Part shown: in pieces, positions 13,370-25,298 of the stretch
How the letters are laid out: each line of letters starts with the position of its first letter
Numbering within the stretch: position 1 is the first letter of the stretch
Assembly: GCF_023159225.1 (NCBI RefSeq)
Contig: NC_063171.1
Location: forward strand, 12,632,326-12,696,325
Direction: 5' to 3'
DNA: 64,000 nucleotides
DNA from: Perognathus longimembris pacificus
Lineage: Eukaryota > Chordata > Mammalia > Rodentia > Heteromyidae
Program-made: the position numbers and the translations under genes
Notes under the pieces: generated by a model
What the model saw: the letters and a program-made list of their open reading frames with translations, nothing else
Told to the model about the DNA's origin: nothing
The model's database searches: none

Positions 13370-13800
13370 TCGGATCTTGACTTACTTCATTTAGTATAAT
13401 TTTTCTTAGGTCCATTCATTTCCCTGCAGAAAATATAATACCATTAGTCCTCATGGATGAGTAAAATCATATACATATATGACAAATGTGTATCTACAAT
13501 ATTTTATATATTCTTATATTATCTTAACGTTTTTTATCTATTAAAGGCATTTGGGTCATTTCTATGCCTTGTGTATGGTGAATAGAGCTGCAATTAGCAC
13601 CTCTTTATTTGTTTTTACTGCATCCTGACTTGTAACTTTTTGGATAAATGCACAAGAGTAGTATTGCTGGATCATGGTAGTTTTTTGTTTTTGTTGTTTG
13701 TTTTCTTTTAAAAACCTTCGTAGTGCCTTCAAGAGTTTACACTGCTACTAACAGTATAATAGGTTTTCATATCTTTGACAGTTCCTATGATGTTTCTTTC
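13370..13800 (-). mobile_element. Old L1 ORF2 C-terminal remnant
   Basis: Antisense L1 ORF2 end with the landmarks in order: 'aggtccattcatttccctgc', 'aaaggcatttgggtcatttc', 'gtgaatagagctgcaattag', 'gtattgctggatcatgg'. It carries many stops and is one of the older L1 pieces here. Confidence 0.65.
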
Positions 13801-13810
13801 ATGTGGAAGA

Positions 13811-14026
13811 TCATACTGGCTCACACCTGGTATCCTAGGTATTCAGAAGCCTGAGATCTGAAGATCATTGTTCAAAGCCAGACAGGACAAAAAGTCTGTG
13901 ATACTCTTATCCCTAATTTTCTTCCAAGAAGCCAGAAATAGAGCTATGGCTCATGTGGTAGAGCACTTACCTTTAGCACAAAAACTCAGACACAATGCCT
14001 AGGACATGAGTTTTAGCTGTAGTAAG
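13811..14026 (+). mobile_element. 7SL/Geo composite SINE
   Basis: The left half is 7SL-derived ('ggctcacacctggtatcctag', 'gcctgagatctgaagatcat'). The right half is tRNA-like ('gctatggctcatgtggtagagcac') and resembles the Geo monomer of IDL-Geo. Many substitutions are present and no clear TSD was found. Confidence 0.7.
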
Positions 14027-14254
14027 GGGGGAGTGGAGGAGGATTGGTGAGGATTGTATATGTTGTATATTCAGGGTATGATGCAATGGTGTAATACATT
14101 TACATGACTAATTTACAATTTAACCAAATGAAAACTAGGAAGTTGCAATATGTGTTGTGTTGTTAGGGAGCGCAAAGGAAGGCAGAAGACAAATAGAGAG
14201 GGCATTCAGGTGAATACACTCATGAGGATCAGTTGTACATATGTGAAAATAAAA

Positions 14255-14385
14255 TTAGGTAAATTGAAAGAATGAGTGGGGTTGAGAAAGATGGGAGAAA
14301 ATTATAAAAGAAATGACATTGATCAAGATGCATGGTACTCACAAACTGGTATCTTGACTTGAAACTGTTTTGCTCAACTCATTAG
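14255..14385 (+). mobile_element. Old L1 3' end
   Basis: Shares 'gacattgatcaagatgcatg', 'ctcacaaactg' and 'aaactgttttgctcaactca' with pieces at 46590, 47655 and 50095. The 50095 copy continues upstream into the end of L1 ORF2, which identifies this as an L1 3' UTR. Confidence 0.55.
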
Positions 14386-14390
14386 GAATA

Positions 14391-14843
14391 ATTTTTAAAG
14401 TATCTACAATAGTCAAAATGTTTATTTCAGTTTTTTGTTGACTTCACTAGTTTATAAATATATTTTAAAAATATTAATTTTATTTCTTTATTATAAAGAC
14501 ATGACTATTTTAGACAAAGTAGAAATACATATGTACCCATTCATTATAAAATAAAATATTTTATTAAGGAACAAAGTTCAATTGAATTTAAATTCCTCTG
14601 AACTAATCTTTAATTATATTTCATTATGTTTTCCTGTGTAATTTTGAAAAATTACATAACATATCATAAGGCTTAATGTGGCATATACTAATTTTTGAGT
14701 TAGATTTTAATGGTGTTAAGTATGTAATTCACATATGTTCTGTATCATGACATTTTCAAATGATGCCAGTATTAACCTTTAAAAAAAATCTAATGAACTT
14801 TAAACCCAGATGGATTTTGGTACCAATAATATTTACTTAAAAT
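14391..14843. other. AT-rich DNA, nothing recognised
   Basis: Unassigned AT-rich spacer. Confidence 0.4.
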
Positions 14844-14853
14844 TTTCGTGAAA

Positions 14854-15058
14854 GGGCTGGGGATATAGCCTAGTGGCAAGAGTGCCTGCCTCGGATACAC
14901 GAGGCCCTAGGTTCGATTCCCCAGCACCACATATACAGGAAGCGGCGCTGTGGCTCAAGTGGCAGAGTGCTAGCCTTGAGCGGGAAGAAGCCAGGGACAG
15001 TGCTCAGGCCCTGAGTCCAAGGCCCAGGACTGGCCAAAAAAAAAAAAAAAAAAAAAAA
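14854..15058 (+). mobile_element. Young IDL-Geo SINE
   Basis: Plus-strand IDL-Geo with an intact A box (around 'tagcctagtggcaag') and a perfect B box GGTTCGATTCC at about 14910-14920. The tail is pure A. About 11 bp are missing at the monomer junction ('atacaggaagcggcgctg'). The TSD 'tttcgtgaaa' is exact at 14844-14853 and 15059-15068. It is the best preserved pol III promoter of the IDL-Geo copies in the window. Confidence 0.95.
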
Positions 15059-15068
15059 TTTCGTGAAA

Positions 15069-15764
15069 AATCATCTCAGTGCTTGAAGCATGAATCCTTT
15101 TCCTTTTCATTTCAAATATCAATTCTATATCTTGGAAAGAAATTTATGCATACGTAAGTAAATACACACTCATACAAACTTGAATTAATTTATTTATTGT
15201 AAATATGAACTTTCAATTTTAATAGACATATCCACTAGAAAGATGCACTATGAAATGTAATATGTTTTTACTGAATCAAGAATCAATGTTTTAACACATG
15301 AACACACACAAATGCACACACACTCAAACACACACACATTATTTTTTCCCAAATAAGTGACTAAAATAATTTCAGGCAAAATTTTAACAGGAAAGGCCAT
15401 TAGTAGTCAGAGTTTTTGAAGGGATTAATCAAAATATCTAAATGTAATCATTAAATCATTTTACTTGTTTACAAAAATATTTGTTTTCATGGAACAAGAT
15501 GGTTAGGATGGTTTGGTATAAAGTATTTATTTCTTAATTATATCATATACATATTTCTATATTTTGCCACTTGGTTATTTAATGTTACAATTTTCTGTGC
15601 ACCTGAAAGAAAACTCCTTTAAGATCATAAAAATGTCAAAATAATGAAGATTTTAAATATTTTGATAGTGAACTAAGTACATCTGAGGTACAGGAAATTG
15701 TTCATATATCAAAAGAGAGAGATAAATGGAATTTTGCCACAAAAGGTATTTTTGATTGGCTTGG
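15069..15764. other. AT-rich DNA, nothing recognised
   Basis: Unassigned AT-rich sequence with a short interrupted CA run near 15300-15340. Confidence 0.4.
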
Positions 15765-15856
15765 TGATAATGATGATGATGCTGATTGGGTAGAACCCAA
15801 GGCCTCACACAGGCTAGGGCATGATGTCTATGACAGGACTCCATCTCCAGCTTTTT
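15765..15856 (-). mobile_element. Old ID-like tRNA SINE
   Basis: On the minus strand it reads 'gctggagatggagtcc', then 'tgtgaggccttgggttctac', following the order of the rodent ID element (tRNA-Ala derived, B box near 'gggttc'). Decayed. Confidence 0.5.
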
Positions 15857-17073
15857 GTATTTATTACACAATACATCTAGGCTGGCATTCTAGTCAATTG
15901 AAATCATCCATTGTGGCTGGTAGTTAAACAATTTCAAAAGTCAATTTAAAATTCATTTTTTTTCCAGAACCTTAAAAACTTCAATTCTTGAAGGTTTACG
16001 TTTTCATTTTTCATGACATTTTCTTCCTTCTGAGATGTTTAAGAGTTAAGAATTACTGTCTTTAGGTATTAAAAAATCAAAAAGGTAAAAGAGAATTTGT
16101 GGATAATAAAATGTTACTGAAATTCACTATGATTTGTTGGTAGTCTGTAGCTCCTAGTATTTGTAAAAACATTTAGTTTTATTACTTCTAAGTACAATGA
16201 AGCTAATGAAATATTTTCAAAGAGAAGTTGCACAATGAAAAAGAAGTCGTAAAACAGATAAAATGAATCATAACCATTTATCCCAGGGTATTGTTTTGAT
16301 TTCTTTGAAGTATAGATTATTAATATTCATAGTACCATCTGAATTTTTATCATAGAATAATTTCAACAATAATTGTGTGCCTCTGAGTAATGGTCTTTTA
16401 ATATTTCCACTCATATATCCCCAAATTAAAATTTTAAATAATACATACCACATATCTCTGGTGGCATCTAAAATATTTCATTATGAACTTTAAACAGCTG
16501 AAGGGTACACTGTGGGTACATTTTAAATATTTGATTTTCTACAGTACAACTATTATGACATTCTTAAAAGTTCAAGTGAAACCTAAATGCCATAGCATTC
16601 AATCCCCATTATGTTAGGAAAATACATACTAAGTGGGAATATAATAATTGAATCCACAATTTAACTCTTTAATATAAAATTAAAGTGTATTGCTTCCTCA
16701 GTCTATTGAAAGACATATAGTATCACTCTACCATGTTCCTTTACCACTCCTAAGGATCTCAACCTCCTTTCATACAAGAAAAGAAAATGGTGAATCATAC
16801 ATACATGGAAGGTTTTAAAGATCTGCACACACTACACTGGCTACAACTCCAGCCCCAAAGAAGGTGGGCCCAGGAAAAATAAGTTTAGTAAGTATGGAAC
16901 CTTCTCTACATTCCTCACCAAATATCCTTCCCACACCTAAAATATAGCCCTCCCCTTCCCATACTGGACAATAAAATGCGTCAGTACTCTTTCTCTCAAA
17001 TTCCAGAATCTGCCAGTGATGTTGTCTCTCTGAGTTTCTATACTTCTGATCACTGTCTGCATCCTTTCTACAG

Positions 17074-17074
<1 letters not shown>
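15857..17074. other. AT-rich DNA, nothing recognised
   Basis: Unassigned. Positions 16815-17060 are less AT-rich but show no recognisable element. Confidence 0.4.

Positions 17075-17125
<51 letters not shown>
17075..17125. repeat. (AC)25 microsatellite
   Basis: An uninterrupted AC/GT run of about 25 units. Antisense frames starting in it encode Cys-Val repeats and are artefacts. Confidence 0.95.
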
Positions 17126-17126
<1 letters not shown>

Positions 17127-17589
17127 TGGCAGGGTAGGGAAGCTTACCCATTACCTTGAAAAACATATGGCAGACCTTGTGTATTTGTGGGTATATGGTT
17201 CACAAAAAACCCTGGTTGAGGAAAACCCAGTAATAATTGTGATGCACAGAGTTCAAGCTTTTACATGGATACTTGATTCATTTTTCTCACAACACTGCCC
17301 AACTCCCACTAAAGGCATGGTGCCTTCCACCAAATCTAAAAGTTTTAGTTTGTAATTAAAACTAAGCACATTACATGTCATTTTTACCTTGTTTAGGGAG
17401 TAACCATTTGCTTCTGAAAGAGGCATATCTTTACAAAATTTAGGGTAGGTAAATACTCAGCAGATCACACAATTATTTACACATAACTAAACACAGGACT
17501 GACTGAGAGTTTCTATATGTCAATTGCATAATGTATAGGAAAGAAATAAAAAGTCTTTTGAACAAAGTAAAGAAAAAAATCAATGTATT

Positions 17590-17836
17590 GGCAGGGTGCT
17601 GTTGGCTCATGCCTGTAAACCTTCCTACTCAGGAGGCTGAGATCTGAGGATCATGGTTCAAATCCTGCCCAGGCAGGAAAGTCTCTGAGACTCTTATCTC
17701 CACTAGAAAACTGGAAGTGGTGTTGTTGCTCAAGTGGTAGAGCATGAGCCTTCAGCAGAAGAGCTCAGCGACAGCAACCAGGCCCAGAGTTCAAGCCCTA
17801 CAACTCACCAAAAAAAAAAAAAAAAAAAAAAAAAAC
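17590..17836 (+). mobile_element. 7SL/Geo composite SINE
   Basis: A well-preserved composite: left 'gttggctcatgcctgtaaac', 'tactcaggaggctgagatct', 'gaggatcatggttcaaatcc'; right 'gttgctcaagtggtagagca', 'agagctcagcgacagcaacc', 'cagagttcaagccc'; then a long A tail. The left half follows 7SL RNA/Alu/B1 order and the right half is tRNA-like and close to the Geo monomer. It directly precedes an IDL-Geo SINE. Confidence 0.8.
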
Positions 17837-17877
17837 TATTTATAAATGATATTGACCAAATTGTTACTATAGTAATT

Positions 17878-18660
17878 GTTTTTTGTTTTGTTTTGTTTGG
17901 GGTCTGGGGCTTGAACTCAGGGCCTGGACTCTGTCCTGTCCCTGAGCCTCTCTGTGCTCAAGGCTAGTGCTCTACCATTTGAGCTGCAGCACCACTTGCG
18001 GGGTTTTTTTTTTTTTCTTCTTCAAATTTTTATTATCAAACTGATGTACAGAGAGGTTACAGTTTCATACGTTAGGCATTGGATACATTTCTTGTACTGT
18101 TTGTTACCTTGTCCCTCATACCCCCCTCCTTCCTCCCCCTTTCCCTTTTCCCCCATGGACTCTGTGGTCTCCCTTTTTGGGAATAATTAGTACAGGTTTA
18201 GGCAAGTCATAGCAGAGCATCACAAGAGCCCAATAGCTATACCCTTATGAACACATAAGATGATGCTAAGTGAAATGAACTCCATGTTATGGGAACGATT
18301 GTTATATCACAGATGTAACTACTTTCAACGTCCCATCTGTATCTGTAGCTTCTATTATTGATGATGTTCTTGTATCACCTTCCTGTGGTTGTACCTACAC
18401 TATCTCTGTAATCTTATCTGAGTATATTGGAAGCCGTGTATACTGGTATTAGAAGTAGGAAATTGAAAGGGAATACCAAAATTGAGAGACACAGGGTAAA
18501 AAAAGACAAACAACTACAAAAGCAGTACTTGCAAAGCTGTTTGGTGTAAATGAATTGAACAGCACTTGTGGGTTTTTCTGTTTATGTGTTACTAAGGAAC
18601 TGAACCCAGTGCTTCAAGCATGCTAGACAAGCACTCTACAACTAAGCCACATTCCCAGCC
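17878..18660 (-). mobile_element. IDL-Geo SINE split by an L1
   Basis: Antisense IDL-Geo in two pieces. The Geo monomer is at 17878-18002 (with a small insertion, 'ctctgtcctgtccctgagcc'). The tRNA-Ala-like monomer is at 18573-18660 ('aactgaacccagtgcttcaa' to 'cacattcccagcc'). A twin-primed L1 occupies the gap. The SINE is clearly older than the L1. Confidence 0.82.
18003..18562 (-). mobile_element. Short twin-primed L1 inside a SINE
   Basis: Poly(T) and L1 3' UTR lie on the minus strand to about 18157, followed by L1 3' UTR on the plus strand to 18562 ('gaataattagtacaggttta' to 'ggtgtaaatgaattgaacag'). The two halves abut in the parent L1 at 'ccccatgagttgt', giving a clean 5' inversion. The TSD is 'cacttgcggg' at 17993-18002 and 'cacttgtggg' at 18563-18572. 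No coding sequence. Confidence 0.85.
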
Positions 18661-19560
18661 TTTTATTGTAATTGTGTGAATTATATCTATAATATATAAA
18701 ATATATTAGAATTTATGAGTAATTATTAAGCAAGAAAAAAACTAAGAGATATTTCAAAGAAATATTGACCTTCATTATTGGAAAGCCATTATTTATTGGT
18801 AAAATATTTATTATCAATTCTATTTACTTTCATGTTAGTGTATGTGAGTAGAACATTGAGTTGAATACTGTCCCACTGATTTTAAAACTTAGCTGAAAGC
18901 TAAGCAACAACAATACCAATCACCCTAATGCAAACATTAGGTAAAATCCATTGGGATTTGTGGACTTCATTCTGTCTGTTAGATTGATGGAGAAGGTCAC
19001 TTCATTTTGAATTTCTGTTTAATTTACTTGAGTTCCTGTTAGTTATTAGTATTTATGTGTACCAAGAGTTTAGTTAATGTGTTTCATTTGTATTTGACCT
19101 ACCTCTAAAAGTTTCCTTTTTGAATATACTCCCCACAACTTAATTTTATATAATTCTTTCATTAATTCTTCTTGGAAATTCTTCTTGGAAAATTCTTCTT
19201 GGAAAAATTTATTGCTATGTCTTTGGGGACATAAGTGATGCGAATGCCATTACATCAGATGTGTTTTTTCAATTTGCAGAACAGATATGCCTACTTTCTC
19301 TCTCTCTCTCTCTCTCTCTCATTTGGATTTCAAACTGCTTGTAAACTTGCAACTTTATATTCACATCCATGGAGATGGCTTATTTGTAAATAGCATAATG
19401 ATCATTTGTAGGAATAAATTTGTAGTAATGTGTAAATAATACTTTTCATTGTAAAAAATAACTTAATTTTAGTTTCCACTTTAGGATTGAGTAGAATCTG
19501 TGAGATCTCATTCTAAGAACACCATTTAAAAAAATAGTTACTAATAATCTTTCTTAATGA
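18661..19560. other. AT-rich DNA with small repeats
   Basis: Mostly unassigned. A (TC)12 run ends at 19320, and a local triplication of 'aattcttcttgga' lies near 19165-19206. Confidence 0.5.
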
Positions 19561-19711
19561 TCAAGCCAGGTGGGATGGTGCGTATGTTTAACTGCAGCTT
19601 CCTGGGAAGCATAGTTAGGAGGCTTCCATTATTATGAGACCTACCCAGGCAAACCTGCAAGACTAAGTGTAAGTGCCTGCTAACAAAAAAAAAAAAAAAA
19701 AAAAAAAAAAA
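19561..19711 (+). mobile_element. B1-like 7SL-derived monomer SINE
   Basis: 'ccaggtgggatggtgcgtat', 'cagcttcctgggaagcatag', 'ttaggaggcttcc', 'gagacctacccaggcaaacc', then a 28-bp A run. The order matches a 7SL-derived B1-like monomer without the Geo right half, so it differs from the composite SINEs. Confidence 0.55.
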
Positions 19712-22700
19712 GAAGTTCTGAAAAACTCAAGTGAAGGCTCGGAATTCAAATTCTAGTACAACCATACAACCACATAAAATTAATTTCTGTGAGATTTTTA
19801 TATTAATTAAAGTTAATTTAATAGGCAAATACTAATTACTTGCAACCTGTGTAATTTATAAGGAAACTTTCTGATCATATAATTACTGTTCAATGGATGT
19901 ACTAACAGCTAAAACAGTGAACAGTGCTAACAGCTAACATGAGTCTGTCTTTGTACTTGTAACATGAAATTCAAAATGACAAACTTTCATAATCTGTCCA
20001 TCAAATTATTTGAGAAGAGCACACTAAAAATGATTGTAAAATATACCCAAAGGCTTCATATATATATATATAGATAGATAGATAGAGAGAGAGAGAGAGA
20101 CCATTATATATGCATATATATACACATATATGATCATTTAATTAGCTCAGATAATCTAAGAATATAAAATTGTGTTTTAGAAATTTTATACATACACATT
20201 TTGTAGGTTTACCATTACATCCCAAAAACTTAAATATTCTTGACAATACTCTCTTCAATTCATGATGCTTCCTTTTATCATCAATCACATAAAATACTCA
20301 TATCATTACTGTGTGATTCTGTATCTCTACATCAGGTGCATCAGCAAATCCAGATACCTCTACATTTGGAGGATATTTCTTTTTTTTTCCATTACTGTTA
20401 AAACTCAGGACTAGCCGCTATCACTTCTTGCCTCAATTACCGGAAAGGTTTTCATATCAGTCCTTCACCCATTGACTGCAATGAAGATCACAGGAATCAT
20501 AATTATATTCTATAACTCAGAACAAGATACTGCATAAATCCTTTATGTATCTATAAACCTGTCTCAGAAAATGTTAATCAAGTTGTCACTTTGGAATATG
20601 GATATTTTCTAAACACTAGGGGAACACTCCTGTATCAGCTGTTGAGTTACTGAAGAATCATTTTCCAATAATATTTATTGCTATCAGATGTCAGTCTTAC
20701 AACTCATTGAATTATGTGCTCTCATTCTACCACACAGCTGTTTTCCTCCTGCAGAGTTACATTATATAGCTTTGGTGGCCTCAAAACTATAGAATACCTG
20801 TGCCTCCCCAATATTGTAACTACAAGTTGTAAACCTTCTTCTCTCCTCGTCTTTCTCTTCCTCTTTGGTCCTTTCCTCTTCTTTTTTGCTTAAATTTTCT
20901 CTCTTGTGTCATTTTCAGCAGTTTCTTCTGCAATGCTTAGATTGCATTTCCTTTATGAATTAATCTTTCTTGGAGTATGTGAAATCACAAATTTTCTCTA
21001 TAGAGTTTTATGTATATTCTAATATCATTTTCTGGTCTTGAATTATTTTTATTTACTATTTCTTCAATTATTGCTTCTTCCTAATTCCATTTGTTTTATT
21101 TCTTCTTCACTCCAGTTAAATGTTTATCAACACTTTCATGCTGTCTCATTTTCTTTATTCTCTTTCATATTCTCTATTCTACTTTTCTGTTTCAATCAAC
21201 ATATTTTCAATCATTTCATCCTCTGCACAACACTGCTCTGTTTTTCCTAAGTTTTTATAAAAATATGAATTGTACCTTAAAAAATAGATTTCAGAATTTA
21301 GCCTTAAAGTTTCCAAAGGATTCTTTTAAGTTTCTTGAAATTCTCCATTTTAATAACACATTCAAAATAGTATTTTATAATCTGGCATGATGACTATAAT
21401 GAGTGAATCTACAATATGTTTATTTCTACTGTTTATCTTAATTTGTGTGTGGAAATTTGGTACTAATTTTAAAATTAACTTTTAATTGTATGCCAAATAC
21501 TTTTCATTGAAACATACAAAAATTCTACAGTGTCAAGGAAAGATTGTTCAGAAAATACAGATACACTCCCTGAGGATTCCTTTGCCTGATATTTTGGTCC
21601 TAAAATGTCCTCAGTTTTGTCCTGACTAAGATATGAGTTCTGCCTCCTGGCCCATATAAACACTTGTTTTTGATATCATTCAAAGAGGAAGTTGATATCT
21701 TTGTGATAATCCACAGCAAGGTTTTCAGAACCTACATCTCTCAAGTCTTGTTTCTTGTACTGGCTCTTCAAAACCATCAGAGAGGGCATTTTTGTTGTTA
21801 TTGTTGATGGTTTATAATTTTGTACTTTTTTAACAATATCTAGGTTGTACAAATTTTATGATTTTTCACTAAGATGAAAATTTAAATTCACTTAAATATT
21901 TGGGTCAGATCTGTCCATCTCTCAGTTTTATTTGCAAGAAAATAAATTATTTTGAGGAATGTATTACAGCAGAAATGTATAGCATATAGTTTGATTTGAA
22001 CAGTTCTTCATGAAATAAGCCAGGTGGGAAACAATAAACCTCTAATCTAGTTAAAACTTGTGTGCATGCACTTTTAAAGTTTTATTATCATGAACTCATA
22101 GCGTACAAATCTCAGTATAATCAGCTTTTGGTTTGAATTTTCTCTTAAAATAAAATTTAATTTTAATTATAGTCATTAACTTATTCCTTCCTTTTATATT
22201 GTACAGTAGGATTTTAAGAATTGGAGATAAAAAGCATCAGTGACAATACCTCAACAGAAAAAGAAAAGAAAATAGTTGTAATTTAGGAAAAGGTTGAAAC
22301 TTCAGGTAAACAAAGTGAAACTTTGATAACTATTTAGCATTTCTAAACTTCATCGTTGGAAAGTAGTATGTAGGTTTTTACCTCAGAATTATTATTTGAA
22401 ATTGCATACATGATTATGTCATCTTGGGTAACTCATTTGTGAATAAAAGACATTTTTTGGCTTCAGGGTATTTTATTTTAGTCAAGCAATGAACATAGAA
22501 TGATTATCTGATCTTGGGAATGTATGCTATAAATTAGAATCACTTTTCTTCTACATAACATTTGAGAATCACACTGCATGGAAAATTAATAATAACACTC
22601 TTGTATATGTAGGCCAATTAAGTTATACATAAAATTAGATTAACTATCATTTAACTGCAGAGAAAAGGAAATATTTTATAGTAAGTTAAAAAAAAAAACT

Positions 22701-23327
22701 TCTCTCAAATCATAAGCAAATTCTATTAATCATATTTACTCATTTGTTTTCAAAGTAATTTGTCAAGGCATAAGACTATGATTTTTTATTGTTCCTATAA
22801 TAAAATAAAGGCCTCTACATAATCTTAACTACCTGTGTTTGTCCAAAAGCAGCAGGAATGTAGGTTCACTTAAATATCTTTTCTCAGTTTCTCTAAAAAA
22901 TAACTTTATCTGAAAGTGTTTTTAAATATTTTTATATTTGCTGGATACTCTGCATAAATTTGTCTAGTTCTAACTGTGTTGTGTTAAATAACATTTGGAC
23001 TCTTTACATAACAAGGATACCTAAAAGTTGTAATAAATGTTTATAGTTTAGTTTGATTAAGAATGAAATTAAAAAGAAATCCTTCCCTAAAGAATTTAAT
23101 GGAGTATTATTGAAGCAGATGTCTTGAAAGATACAATATTCCTGATTTCTACCACTAGAGAAAGCCAAGCAATATTTTCTGTGATAAAATGTTAGAGCAC
23201 ATGCAACAAAAATAGTAGCAGGATTCTTTATGTAAAATAAAATGTATATTAGGACATTTTCTTTGGAAATAAGAGCAACCAAAAACTTCATAGAAGAATA
23301 GTTAATTTCCATAAAGTGCTATATTAA

Positions 23328-23376
<49 letters not shown>

Positions 23377-23552
23377 CAGAACCCTAGATTCATCTGTTAC
23401 TCATTCCTATATTAGTCATGTTGATCAGGCTACTATCTCTTTTTACCCTGATTCCAAGAAAGCAGGTATATTATTAGAATAGTGAGTAGAAATGAAGAAA
23501 AATCAAATTAAGAGTAAGACAAATGTAGTCAGATTTAATAATGAAATCATAA
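19712..23552. other. AT-rich DNA; TA/GATA/GA and (AT)n tracts
   Basis: No gene or clear transposon. Low-complexity tracts: TA-GATA-GA at 20060-20101 and (AT)n at about 23330-23374. The T-rich part 20860-21370 has the composition of antisense old L1/HAL1 ORF1 but could not be aligned with confidence. The 102-codon minus frame at 23004-23312 shows no domain. Confidence 0.45.
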
Positions 23553-23722
23553 ATTGGGTGCTGGAGGCTCATACCTGTAATTCTAACTACTCAGGAGCCT
23601 GAGTCTGAGGATCACAGTTCAAAACCAAAGTAGACAGGCAAGTCTAAATGACTATTTTCTCCCAATTAATCACTGTAAAACAAAATGGAGTGATAGCTCT
23701 GAGCACAAAAGCTCAGGGACAG
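23553..23722 (+). mobile_element. 7SL/Geo composite SINE, truncated
   Basis: 7SL-like left half ('ggaggctcatacctgtaatt', 'ctactcaggagcctgagtct', 'gaggatcacagttcaaaacc') followed by a shortened right half ('agctctgagcacaaaagctc', 'agggacag'). The middle of the right monomer is missing. Confidence 0.7.
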
Positions 23723-23734
23723 TTATAATATATA

Positions 23735-24200
23735 ATAAGATTTTTCTCCAAGTTTTTCCATTTCCTTATGAAAGGGCCAATGTCATTCTTTTTAATTGAA
23801 GCTAATCAAAATGAACTCCAAGATATGGAAGCAAGATGGATGTGTGTGCACTGTTTACATTATTTCATTTCTTTTTCATTGTTTTTCCTTTGGTTTATTC
23901 TTTGTCACTTTTTAAAATTTCAGTACTCTTTGTCATATATAAGTTTATTTGATTTGGGGAAGGGAAGGGGAATCACAGAAACGATGGGACAAAGGGTGAA
24001 CAAATGCAAAACAGATATTCACTAAACACTTTTGGAAATGAACTCTACAACTTAGTAGGAAGGAGAGTGGAGGTGGAGGAGGAAGTGAGAGAAATGAGAG
24101 AGGGGTAACACTGTTCGAAAAGAAATTTACTCATTTCCTTACATATGTAACTGTAACATCTCTGTACATCACCTTTATAATATAAATCAAAACACAAACA
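23735..24200 (+). mobile_element. 5'-inverted L1 3' end
   Basis: Positions 23735-23797 match the antisense ORF2 end of L1 ('ttttccatttccttatgaaa', 'ggccaatgtcattctt'). Positions 23798-24200 are L1 3' UTR on the plus strand, ending 'taactgtaacatctctgtac' and an A-rich tail. The switch of strand inside one L1 sequence fits twin priming. The copy is decayed. Confidence 0.6.
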
Positions 24201-24799
24201 AACAAATAAATACTTCTTTAAAGGAAAGACTAAGAAAGAAACTTAATATTGATATTTATTTATTTTTTCAATAGTGTTATTGTTTGAAGAATAGTAAAAC
24301 ATATTGGGACTCCAATTCCATCCACTCCTAAAAGTGAGCAAATTATTGACATTAGTAGCTCCATTATTTTTCTCTGCTGATCCACATAATTTATTTGGAT
24401 GCAAGGGCTCTTAGGTACTAAACAGCATATTGGCTATGAGGCTTTCCAGGAGTAAGAGGCACGTCAAATTCTAGCAATTATACTGACAATCACTTGCCTA
24501 CAATTTTCTGGGAAAATGTCATTGTCATTTGTAGTTTCTGATTTAAAAATGAAAAATTACAATTACATCTATGTAAATAAATGCAAATGTACTGAAAATA
24601 TACTAAGTGCTTCTAGAAATCCACACGAGTGCCCAAATTCCAGGCTTGGAGGTATAGCATCCTACCTCAGAGCTGTCAGGATATCTTACAGTTGCACCAG
24701 CAGTTAAGATATTGAGATTTTGGATACCTCATGAATACAACCATGGAAATTGTATGTAATTTTCTCAATGAACTGCAATGACTTCCACAGTTTCCTGTT
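24201..24799. other. AT-rich DNA, nothing recognised
   Basis: Unassigned spacer; a 63-codon frame at 24516-24707 has no recognisable domain. Confidence 0.4.
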
Positions 24800-25027
24800 A
24801 TTTATTTGTTTGTTTGTTTTTACTGTTTCTGTGGCTTGAACTCTGGGTATGGAAGCTGTTATTGTGCTTTTATGCTAGCATGCTACCACTTGAGCCAAGG
24901 GTTCACGTCCAGCTTTCTGTAGTTAATTGTACATAAGTTATCTCATGGATTGTCCTGTCAACTGGCTTTAAGCCATGATCCTCAGACCTTATCTTCCTGA
25001 GTAGCTAGGATTATAGGCATAAGCCAA
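24800..25027 (-). mobile_element. 7SL/Geo composite SINE
   Basis: Antisense composite: T-rich tail with TTTG repeats, Geo-like right half ('gctagcatgctaccacttga'), then the 7SL-like left half ('atcctcagacctta', 'tcctgagtagctaggattat', 'aggcataagcca'). Confidence 0.7.
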
Positions 25028-25167
25028 AGGTTTATTTCTTTACTGTTTTATGTGTGTGGAAGAGCTTTCCTTTTTCCCATCTTTTGCTTCTATTGTCATT
25101 CTTTTTCTCCTTTGTTTCTTTGTTTTCTTAGTGCTTCTTCTTCTTTGTTTTTTCTTTTTTTGTCTCT

Positions 25168-25170
<3 letters not shown>

Positions 25171-25203
<33 letters not shown>

Positions 25204-25261
25204 AATTTGTATGTCAAAGTGATGTGTAGAGGGGTTACAGTTTTATAGTAAGGCTGTGAGT

Positions 25262-25298
<37 letters not shown>

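Noticed and set aside
14854..14930. tRNA gene suggested by A and B boxes
   Set aside because: The tRNA-like part is the left monomer of a SINE with an A tail and TSD; it cannot fold into a full cloverleaf and is one of many dispersed copies.
16815..17126. Minus-strand frames beginning with Cys-Val repeats
   Set aside because: They start in the (AC)25 microsatellite.
20860..21370. T-rich stretch resembling antisense HAL1/L1 ORF1
   Set aside because: The resemblance is compositional; I could not align a continuous order of landmarks.
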